From NCBI GenBank assembly GCA_026982145.1, contig JALSHQ010000400.1, positions 1 to 7,740 on the forward strand: DNA of 7,740 nt, read 5' to 3'. Positions 1 through 6,276 of this stretch are shown in pieces. Position numbers and translations under genes: made by a program. The notes beneath the pieces were generated by a model. That model was not told the origin of the DNA. It ran no database searches and saw nothing but the letters and a program-made list of their open reading frames with translations. Position 1 is the stretch's first letter, and every line of letters starts with the position of its first letter. Source of the stretch: Gammaproteobacteria bacterium (GTDB lineage: Bacteria; Pseudomonadota; Gammaproteobacteria; SZUA-140).

Positions 1-98
1 AATAGACCACAATCCACTAGGATTCGAGTTGAACCACTCTCCAGTAAATACTTGGAGCCGGTCACCGTCTCTGTGCCACCGAGAAAAGTTATTTTCAT
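1..98 (-). CDS. MBL-fold / beta-CASP metallohydrolase, N-terminal fragment (runs off the window)
   Basis: Reading the minus strand from the ATG at 98-96 gives 32 codons that stay open to the window edge. The protein begins MKITFLGGTETVTGS and continues into a stretch ending ILVDCGL. This is the usual N-terminus of metallo-beta-lactamase-fold proteins of the beta-CASP type (RNA-processing exonuclease/CPSF-like): a first beta strand, the G-TVTGS turn, then the ILVDCG strand that precedes the metal-binding HxHxDH motif. That motif would lie outside the window. Family members are zinc-dependent nucleases or hydrolases acting on RNA, but the substrate cannot be judged from 32 residues. The start is well supported by a strong Shine-Dalgarno at 102-110. 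The gene is divergent from the MtfA-like gene. The family call is from remembered similarity of a short segment. Confidence 0.75.
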   Translation of the reverse strand, partial: MKITFLGGTETVTGSKYLLESGSTRILVDCGL

Positions 99-101
99 GG
101 T

Positions 102-110
102 TCACCTCCT
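102..110 (-). promoter_or_regulatory. Ribosome binding site of the MBL-fold gene
   Basis: On the minus strand this reads AGGAGGTGA, a near-perfect complement of the 16S rRNA 3' end. The AGGAGG core is 6 nt before the ATG at 98. It fixes the start of a gene that is otherwise only a 98-base fragment. Confidence 0.8.
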
Positions 111-135
111 GATATCTGCTAGCCACGCTTCATAT

Positions 136-163
136 AGAATAACACCTAATGGCTATCGTTAAA
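136..163 (-). promoter_or_regulatory. Possible sigma70-type promoter for the MBL-fold gene
   Basis: On the minus strand a TTTAAC (-35-like, 163-158) is followed after 16 nt by TATTCT (-10-like, 141-136). Transcription would start near 130 and leave a leader of about 30 nt that includes the strong ribosome binding site. The -35 match is weak (about half the consensus positions), so this is a suggestion only. Confidence 0.25.
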
Positions 164-187
164 CCAATGGGTGCTCGTTTATATATT
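159..187 (+). promoter_or_regulatory. Possible sigma70-type promoter for the MtfA-like gene
   Basis: TTAAAC at 159-164 and TATATT at 182-187 are separated by 17 nt. The -10 element matches five of six consensus bases and the -35 only about three. The start point would fall near 194, which leaves a very short leader for the ATG at 206 and a more ordinary one for the ATG at 230. Its -35 overlaps that of the candidate divergent promoter on the other strand. Confidence 0.3.
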
Positions 188-205
188 GAGATATCTGTAA
201 TATAG

Positions 206-1009
206 ATGAGAGGTTATTTGACACGACTTATGAACATTATCAAATGGGCTAAACGCCAGCGTGTTCGTCACACACTCAAGCACCACCCCATCCCTTTTCT
301 TTTATGGAAAAAGGCACTGCGTAGAGCAGCGCTACTGCATGAACTAAGTTCAGTAGAAAAGGCTCGTTTACGCAAACTGGCCACACTTTTTCTGCATCAC
401 AAAACTATCACCGGTGCACGAGCCTTTGAACTCAGCGATGAGATGGTGATTGTGATCGCAGCCCAAGCCGCGCTGCCTATTTTGAACCTTGGGCTAAACT
501 ATTACAGCAACTGGATTGAAGTCATCGTTTATCCGGGGGCTTTCCGCGTCAGTCATGAAAGCATCGATTCCAACGGGGTAAGTTCAAATGAAACTAATAT
601 TTTGAGTGGTGAAGCTTGGCTGCGAGGCCCGGTGATTCTCTCTTGGGAAGATGTTGAACATGACCTTCACGCGCCCCACCTAGAGCATAATGTTGTGATA
701 CACGAATTTGCGCATAAACTCGACATGCTGGATGGCAGCGCCGATGGCCTCCCCCCGCTTCACCCTCACATGGAGATTGAGCAGTGGGCAGAAGCGCTGA
801 GTACCGCATACGAAATTTTACAACAGCAAGTCGCCCACCACCAACGCACACGCATTAATGCTTACGCAGCCACAACGCCTGCTGAATTTTTTGCTGTCGT
901 CAGCGAATATTTTTTTGCGGCACCCGTTATTCTTAATCGTTATTGCCCACAGGTGTATCAACAATTGGTAAAATTTTATCGCCAAAACCCGCTTGCTCGC
1001 CGAAAATAA
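206..1009 (+). CDS. mtfA: MtfA-like zinc-dependent peptidase (M90 family)
   Basis: The 267-residue product matches the MtfA family (about 265 residues in E. coli). The zinc-binding HEFAH motif is at residues 166-170, giving ligands H166 and H170 and catalytic base E167. It is followed by KLDMLDGSADG, and the downstream PAEFFAVVSEYFF block at 226-237 supplies the third zinc ligand, probably E227. The conserved VIVYPGAF segment (107-113) and the C-terminal FYRQNPL are also typical. In enterobacteria MtfA is a cytosolic aminopeptidase-like enzyme that binds the repressor Mlc and so affects ptsG. Whether this host has Mlc is unknown, so only the peptidase role is safe. No signal peptide or membrane segment is seen. 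The start is uncertain. ATG 206 has no good Shine-Dalgarno, while TTG 218 sits just after GAGAGG and ATG 230 gives MNIIKW, resembling the E. coli N-terminus. Tandem stops (TAA, TGA) end the gene. Confidence 0.9.
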   Translation: MRGYLTRLMNIIKWAKRQRVRHTLKHHPIPFLLWKKALRRAALLHELSSVEKARLRKLATLFLHHKTITGARAFELSDEMVIVIAAQAALPILNLGLNYYSNWIEVIVYPGAFRVSHESIDSNGVSSNETNILSGEAWLRGPVILSWEDVEHDLHAPHLEHNVVIHEFAHKLDMLDGSADGLPPLHPHMEIEQWAEALSTAYEILQQQVAHHQRTRINAYAATTPAEFFAVVSEYFFAAPVILNRYCPQVYQQLVKFYRQNPLARRK

Positions 1010-1039
1010 TGAGCCTAGCTAGCAGACCGCCCCCGGCCG

Positions 1040-3457
1040 CTATACGGGCGCATCAGAAGTCGAGGCATTAACCTTAATACTTGCGGTTAACTCCCATTTC
1101 CAGTCACGAATCTCCGCCATATCTTGCCCATACTGCATGATATAGGCTTTATGTTTGATTAATTTATCGCGCATTTTCTGTTTTAGATACACTACATTTA
1201 ACCCCAGTGATGGCACGCGATCAATCACATCCATCACAAGATGAAAGCGATCCATGTCATTCAATACCACCATATCAAACGGCGTCGTGGTGGTGCCTTC
1301 CTCTTTGTAACCACGGACATGAAGATGGTGATGGCACATACGACGATAGGTCAAACGGTGAATCAACCAAGGATAACCGTGATAAGCGAATATCACCGGT
1401 ACCTTGGCAGGAAACAGGGCATCAAAATCCTTGTCTGGCAAACCGTGTGGATGTTCGCTCTGCGGTTGCAGTGTCATCAAATCTACCACATTAACCACCC
1501 TTACTTTCAACTCAGGCAGATGTTGTCGCAACAGATCCACCGCCGCCAAGACCTCCAGTGTCGGCACATCACCCGCACAAGCCATCACCACATCCGGAAC
1601 GCCACCTTTGTCACTGCTGGCCCACTCCCAAGTACCGATACCTGCACTGCAATGTTTAATTGCAGCACCCATATCGAGCCACTGCAATTGCGGTTGTTTA
1701 CCGGCAACAATCACATTGATGAGATTTTTTGAACGCAAGCAAGCGTCAGTCACACACAGCAGAGTGTTGGCATCGGGCGGCAGATAGACGCGAATGATGT
1801 CAGCCTTTTTATTGACCACGTGATCGATAAAACCAGGGTCCTGATGGGAAAAACCGTTGTGATCCTGCCGCCAGACGTGTGAGGTCAGCAGATAGTTCAG
1901 CGAAGCGATGGGGCGTCGCCAAGGGATCTCTTTGCTGGTGATTTTGAGCCACTTGGCGTGTTGGTTAAACATCGAGTCGATGATGTGAATAAAGGCTTCA
2001 TAACAAGAGAAAAAACCGTGGCGGCCGGTGAGCAGATAACCCTCTAACCACCCTTGACAGGTGTGTTCACTAAGGATTTCCATCACCCGACCATCGCTGG
2101 CAAGGTGATCATCTTCCGGTAAAGTCTCTGCCTGCCACGCCCGATTGGTCACTTCAAACAAAGCACCGAGTCGGTTGGATGCCGTTTCATCCGGACCGAA
2201 GACACGGAAGTTTTTTGCCTTATCGTTGAGTCTCATCACATCACGCAGCAAGTCACCAATTAATCGCGTAGCCTCACCGAAGCTCTGGCCGGGCTGTTGA
2301 ACGGTTAAGGCGTATTTTTTAAAGTCAGGCATCATCAAGTCTTTGAGAAGCTGCCCGCCATTAGCTTGCGGGATAGCGCCCATGCGCTTTTCGCCCTTTG
2401 GAGCCAGCGCTGTAAGTTCTTCGCGTAGCGCGCCATTTTCGTCAAACAGTTCTTCCGGTTTGTAACTTTTCATCCACAGTTCAAGTAGCTCAAGATGACC
2501 CGGGTCATTAGCCAGATTGCCAAATGGCACTTGATGAGAGCGCCAGTAGCCTTCAGCCTTTTTACCATCGACCTCCTTTGGCCCCGTCCAGCCTTTTGGA
2601 GAGCGTAAAATAATCATCGGCCAGCGAGGTCTGGTTTTATTGCCATCCACCCGTGCGGTTTTCTGAATCGTTTTGATCTCGGCGATCACCGTATCTAGGG
2701 TTTTCGCCATCTTTTGATGCATCAAATCGGGGTCGGAGCCTTCAACAAAATAGGGGCGGTAGCCGTAGCCAATAAACAATTTTTCTAATTCATCATGGCT
2801 GATGCGCGCCAGCACTGTGGGATTGGCGATTTTGTAACCGTTAAGATGTAAAATAGGCAGCACCGCACCGTCGGTGGCGGGGTTAAGAAATTTATTGGAG
2901 TGCCAAGCGGTGGCCAATGGCCCTGTCTCTGCTTCACCATCGCCGACGACACAGGCGGCAATCAAATCAGGGTTGTCAAACACCGCGCCATAGGCATGAG
3001 AGAGCACATACCCCAGCTCACCGCCCTCGTGAATCGATCCCGGCGTTTCGGGGGCCACATGACTGGGAATACCCCCGGGAAAGGAAAATTGTTTGAAGAG
3101 TTTTTTTATGCCCGCAGCGTCCTGACTGATGTTAGGGTAAAACTCGCTATAGGTGCCTTCAAGGTAGGTGTTGGCGACCAACCCGGGGCCGCCGTGGCCT
3201 GGCCCGGCAAGATAGATAACGTTTAATTCATCACGCTTGATCACACGGTTCAGGTGAGCGTAGATAAAATTTAACCCCGGCGTCGTGCCCCAATGGCCAA
3301 GCAATCTTGGTTTAACATGCTTCAATGTCAAAGGCTCTTTCAATAGAGGATTATCCAGAAGATAGATCTGCCCCACTGAGAGATAGTTAGCCGCTCGCCA
3401 ATAGGCGTTGATGTGCTGTTGATCTTCTGGCGAAAGGGGCGGGTTTTCAGTGCTCAT
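1040..3457 (-). CDS. xfp: Phosphoketolase (xylulose 5-phosphate / fructose 6-phosphate), thiamine diphosphate enzyme
   Basis: The 805-residue product is a full-length phosphoketolase (family about 790-830). The enzyme uses ThDP and phosphate to split xylulose 5-phosphate into acetyl phosphate and glyceraldehyde 3-phosphate, and dual-specificity forms also take fructose 6-phosphate. Visible are HWGTTPG at 55-61, GPGHGGPG at 85-92, HEGGELGY at 143-150, the ThDP/Mg motif GDGEAETG at 172-179 with its partner N206, SPKGWTG at 286-292, SEHTCQGWLEGY at 463-474 and HNGFSHQDPGF at 533-543. The residues corresponding to the known catalytic H64, H97, H142, H320, E479 and H553 of bifidobacterial enzymes appear to be H55, H88, H133, H308, E464 and H538, so all are kept. 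I chose ATG 3457 because AAGGAGAT lies just upstream; the frame stays open to 3583 but that extension looks untranslated. It is the last gene of the minus-strand block. Substrate preference cannot be read from the sequence. Confidence 0.97.
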   Translation of the reverse strand: MSTENPPLSPEDQQHINAYWRAANYLSVGQIYLLDNPLLKEPLTLKHVKPRLLGHWGTTPGLNFIYAHLNRVIKRDELNVIYLAGPGHGGPGLVANTYLEGTYSEFYPNISQDAAGIKKLFKQFSFPGGIPSHVAPETPGSIHEGGELGYVLSHAYGAVFDNPDLIAACVVGDGEAETGPLATAWHSNKFLNPATDGAVLPILHLNGYKIANPTVLARISHDELEKLFIGYGYRPYFVEGSDPDLMHQKMAKTLDTVIAEIKTIQKTARVDGNKTRPRWPMIILRSPKGWTGPKEVDGKKAEGYWRSHQVPFGNLANDPGHLELLELWMKSYKPEELFDENGALREELTALAPKGEKRMGAIPQANGGQLLKDLMMPDFKKYALTVQQPGQSFGEATRLIGDLLRDVMRLNDKAKNFRVFGPDETASNRLGALFEVTNRAWQAETLPEDDHLASDGRVMEILSEHTCQGWLEGYLLTGRHGFFSCYEAFIHIIDSMFNQHAKWLKITSKEIPWRRPIASLNYLLTSHVWRQDHNGFSHQDPGFIDHVVNKKADIIRVYLPPDANTLLCVTDACLRSKNLINVIVAGKQPQLQWLDMGAAIKHCSAGIGTWEWASSDKGGVPDVVMACAGDVPTLEVLAAVDLLRQHLPELKVRVVNVVDLMTLQPQSEHPHGLPDKDFDALFPAKVPVIFAYHGYPWLIHRLTYRRMCHHHLHVRGYKEEGTTTTPFDMVVLNDMDRFHLVMDVIDRVPSLGLNVVYLKQKMRDKLIKHKAYIMQYGQDMAEIRDWKWELTASIKVNASTSDAPV

Positions 3458-3461
3458 ATCT

Positions 3462-3469
3462 ATCTCCTT
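3462..3469 (-). promoter_or_regulatory. Strong ribosome binding site of the phosphoketolase gene
   Basis: The minus strand reads AAGGAGAT, with the AGGAG core 6 nt before ATG 3457. It decides the start against the longer reading frame that begins at 3583 inside the ATPase gene. It is clearly stronger than the sites of the two upstream genes, which suggests phosphoketolase is translated independently and efficiently. Confidence 0.85.
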
Positions 3470-3483
3470 TTTAACGGGCTGAC

Positions 3484-3527
3484 TAAAGCCTCGATCTCCG
3501 TAACCTCTGTTTTTTGGCGAGGCTTTA
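3484..3527 (-). repeat. Perfect 10-bp inverted repeat (intercistronic hairpin) between ATPase and phosphoketolase genes
   Basis: TAAAGCCTCG at 3484-3493 is exactly repeated in inverse as CGAGGCTTTA at 3518-3527, leaving a 24-nt loop. In the minus-strand transcript the left arm begins with the TAA stop codon of the ATPase gene, and the right arm ends 14 nt before the AAGGAGAT of the phosphoketolase gene. No U-run follows on either strand, so it does not look like a standard intrinsic terminator. An RNA stem that protects or processes the message, or tunes read-through into xfp, is the more likely role (inference). An inverted-repeat protein binding site is the alternative. Confidence 0.6.
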
Positions 3528-6275
3528 ACTGCGCTGTTTTTTAAAATTTCCAAAATTCCGCACCCAATATTTTTCCAGTTCAACTAAAAATAGTACCGAA
3601 GAAGTAGTTAAAATAATCGCCAACCACGCTTTAAAACCGATCGCTTCGGTGCCAAACAGCAACTGAAAAGGTGTAAAATAGGTAAAGCCAAGCTGTAAAA
3701 AAACAAGCACAGCAATGGCGATCAACACATGGCGGTTCCCCAGCAACCCTTCTCGATTAAATATTGAAGCGGTGATGTAACGAGCATTAAAGAGATAAAA
3801 GATCTCAAACATCACCAGTGTGTTTACCGCAATTGTTCGCGCATATTCAATCGTCACACCTTGCGCCATGTTCCAAACAAAAAGGAAAAAAGTTCCCGCC
3901 ATCAAAATAATGGAGACGAACAGTACACGCCATAAAAGGTGAGGCGTGAGTATCGGCTTACGGGCATCGCGGGGCGGTCGGTGCATAACATCTGGCTCGG
4001 GTGGCTCAAACGCCAGTGACAATGCCAGCGTCACCGCCGTCACCATATTCACCCAGAGTATTTGTACCGGTGTGAGTGGCAACTGTTGAAACCCCAGAAT
4101 AATCGCCGCGAGGATAATCAGCGCCTGACCACCGTTGGTTGGCAAAATAAAAATGATCGATTTTTTCAGGTTGTCATAGACGGCACGACCCTCTTCTACT
4201 GCATGGGTGATGGAAGCAAAGTTATCATCTACCAATACCATTTCTGCGGCCTCTTTGGCGACCTCTGTGCCGGTATGCCCCATGGCGGTACCCACATCGG
4301 CACGCTTCAATGCTGGCGCGTCGTTAACCCCATCACCCGTCATCGCCACAATCAAGCCTTGCTCCTGCAGCAGGCTAACAAGTCGTAGCTTATGTTCGGG
4401 ATTGACCCGTGCATAGACATCAACCTCTGCCACCTGTTGGCGTAGTTCAGCCTCACTCATCTGGTCGATGGCCGCGCCGGTAAGTACTTTTTTATGATTA
4501 ATGAGGTTAATCTGGCGCGCGATAGCTAAAGCTGTTGTGCCGTGATCGCCGGTAATCATCTTGACTCTAATCCCTGCCTTGCCGCAGGTTCTCACCGCAT
4601 CAATCGCCTCTTCGCGTGGTGGGTCGATCAAGCCAAATAAGCCCAACATCACCAGCTTACTTTCAACATCGCTAAATTTCAGCTCCACCTGCTCACAGGG
4701 GGCGGGTTTAACCGCGATCGCCAACAAGCGCTGGCCTTGTTGGGCCAGTGCTTCAATGCGCGCAGACCAATAATCACGATCCAATGGCTGATCACCATCG
4801 ATCGTTCTTTGTTGGTCGCACATTTCTAGCAGTCGTTCAGGTGCTCCTTTGATAAAAATGAAAGCCTCGCCGAGGTGACTATGGTGCAGGGTTGCCATAA
4901 AGCGATGTTCTGATTCAAAAGGGATCAGATCAGTACGCGGGTACTGTTTATTCTGCTCTTCAATATCAAGCCCTGCTTTTAAGCTGGCGACCAACAAAGC
5001 GCCCTCCATCGGGTCGCCATGAACAAGCCACTCACCGTCGAGCTGTTCCAGTGAGGCGTCATTGCAAAGCAGTGCTGCTTTTGCTACCTCTAAAAGCAAC
5101 GGCCGCTCAGGTTCGGGAATCTCACCGTTGTTCAATAATATAGTGCCGTGAGGGTCGTAACCCGTGCCTTGAGAATCAAACTGATGTGCACTGGTGATTA
5201 GGCTGCGAACCGTCATCTCATTGCGGGTTAGCGTGCCGGTTTTATCTGTACAGATCACGTTGACGGCACCCAAAGTCTCAACCGCTGGCAGACGACGAAT
5301 AATCGCTTTACGCCGCGCCATGCGTTGTACGCCGATAGCCAAGGTAATCGTCATGATGGCGGGCAACCCTTCTGGAATCGCCGCAACGGCTAGACTAACC
5401 GCCGCCAGAAACATCTCGGCAGCAAGATAATCACGCAGCAAGACACCAAAGGCAAAAGTGATAGCCGCAATAATGATGATGGCCGCTGTCAACCCGCGGC
5501 CGAACTGTGCCATCTGGCGTAACAGCGGTGTAGTGACGGAATCAACACCTGATACCAGTTTGTTAATGCGACCAATCTCGGTCTCTTCACCAATGGCGAT
5601 GACGACGCCGCGCCCTTGGCCATGGGTCACCAGCGTGCTGGAAAATGCCATGCAGAGACGGTCGCCGATAACGCTCTCTAAGGCAACAGGGTCGGTGCCC
5701 TTCTCCACCGCCATCGATTCTCCGGTCAATGCCGACTCCTGAATCTGCAGGCCTTTACTTTGAAATAGACGTAGATCTGCGGGCACTTTATCACCCGATT
5801 GCAGCAACACAATATCACCCGGCACGAGTGATTCCGCCGGAATCATGAGCTGGCGGCCATCACGTATCACCATCGCATTGGCAGAGAGCATTTTACGTAT
5901 AGCACGCAGCGCATGTTCTGCTTTACCTTCCTGCACCACACCGATCAAAGCGTTAACCAACACTACGCCAAAAATCACACTGGCATCGACCCAATGGCCG
6001 AGCGTTGCGGTGACGATGCCAGCCACCATCAAGACATAGATTAATACATTGTGAAATTGAGATAGAAAACGTAACAAGAGGCTACGTGTTTTTGTTTCAG
6101 GAAGTTGGTTAGCGCCGTAGTGATCAAACCGCTCATCAACCATTTTTTTTGTGAGCCCGCTATCACTTACTGCCAAAGCTTTAAAGGCACTTATGATCTC
6201 TTCTGCATGCCATGCTGGAAAAGATTGCTGCTTATCGGCTCGCAATGTTGAGTATTCATGTGTAGATGGCTTCAT
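3525..6275 (-). CDS. P2-type cation-transporting ATPase (SERCA/PacL-like; ion uncertain)
   Basis: The 916-residue product is a complete P-type ATPase, an ATP-driven ion pump of the cytoplasmic membrane. In order: N-terminal cation-ATPase domain (about 20-65), M1-M2 (about 72-117), actuator domain with TGES at 184-187, M3-M4 with PEGLP at 301-305, phosphorylation motif DKTGT at 344-348 (phospho-acceptor D344), nucleotide-binding KGAPE at 476-480, hinge TGD at 575-577, TGDGVNDAP at 646-654, then M5-M10 to about residue 902. The layout fits subfamily P2A. However, M5 has N714 and Q717, and M6 has N743, T746 and A747, where SERCA has N768, E771, N796, T799 and D800. E302 in M4 and E824 in M8 are kept. 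Ca2+ should therefore not be assumed; Na+, K+, H+ or another cation is possible. ATG 6275 was chosen because GGGGTGAG precedes it and it follows the permease TGA by 1 nt (TGAgATG), a coupled arrangement. In-frame ATGs at 6287 and 6308 lack such sites. Confidence 0.95.
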   Translation of the reverse strand: MKPSTHEYSTLRADKQQSFPAWHAEEIISAFKALAVSDSGLTKKMVDERFDHYGANQLPETKTRSLLLRFLSQFHNVLIYVLMVAGIVTATLGHWVDASVIFGVVLVNALIGVVQEGKAEHALRAIRKMLSANAMVIRDGRQLMIPAESLVPGDIVLLQSGDKVPADLRLFQSKGLQIQESALTGESMAVEKGTDPVALESVIGDRLCMAFSSTLVTHGQGRGVVIAIGEETEIGRINKLVSGVDSVTTPLLRQMAQFGRGLTAAIIIIAAITFAFGVLLRDYLAAEMFLAAVSLAVAAIPEGLPAIMTITLAIGVQRMARRKAIIRRLPAVETLGAVNVICTDKTGTLTRNEMTVRSLITSAHQFDSQGTGYDPHGTILLNNGEIPEPERPLLLEVAKAALLCNDASLEQLDGEWLVHGDPMEGALLVASLKAGLDIEEQNKQYPRTDLIPFESEHRFMATLHHSHLGEAFIFIKGAPERLLEMCDQQRTIDGDQPLDRDYWSARIEALAQQGQRLLAIAVKPAPCEQVELKFSDVESKLVMLGLFGLIDPPREEAIDAVRTCGKAGIRVKMITGDHGTTALAIARQINLINHKKVLTGAAIDQMSEAELRQQVAEVDVYARVNPEHKLRLVSLLQEQGLIVAMTGDGVNDAPALKRADVGTAMGHTGTEVAKEAAEMVLVDDNFASITHAVEEGRAVYDNLKKSIIFILPTNGGQALIILAAIILGFQQLPLTPVQILWVNMVTAVTLALSLAFEPPEPDVMHRPPRDARKPILTPHLLWRVLFVSIILMAGTFFLFVWNMAQGVTIEYARTIAVNTLVMFEIFYLFNARYITASIFNREGLLGNRHVLIAIAVLVFLQLGFTYFTPFQLLFGTEAIGFKAWLAIILTTSSVLFLVELEKYWVRNFGNFKKQRS

Positions 6276-6276
6276 C

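Noticed and set aside
594..851. Minus-strand open frame inside the MtfA-like gene
   Set aside because: It lies opposite the conserved zinc-binding region of mtfA and shows no protein-like features of its own.
1028..1050. Hairpin CGCCC/GGGCG as a bidirectional terminator between mtfA and xfp
   Set aside because: The stem is only 5 bp with a 13-nt loop, it extends into the xfp coding end and no T-run follows on either strand.
1068..1090. TTAACC/GGTTAA inverted repeat downstream of mtfA
   Set aside because: It is six AT-rich base pairs inside the xfp coding region without a T-run; this is expected by chance.
1207..1787. Plus-strand open frames opposite the phosphoketolase gene
   Set aside because: They are antisense shadows of a strongly conserved coding sequence, with no ribosome binding sites or recognisable domains. 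The same holds for 2900-3226 and the frames opposite the ATPase and permease.
3458..3583. Upstream extension of the phosphoketolase frame (42 extra residues, overlapping the ATPase 3' end)
   Set aside because: The extension has no ribosome binding site and no family similarity, and it crosses the inverted repeat. The AAGGAGAT before ATG 3457 gives a start that fits the normal family N-terminus.
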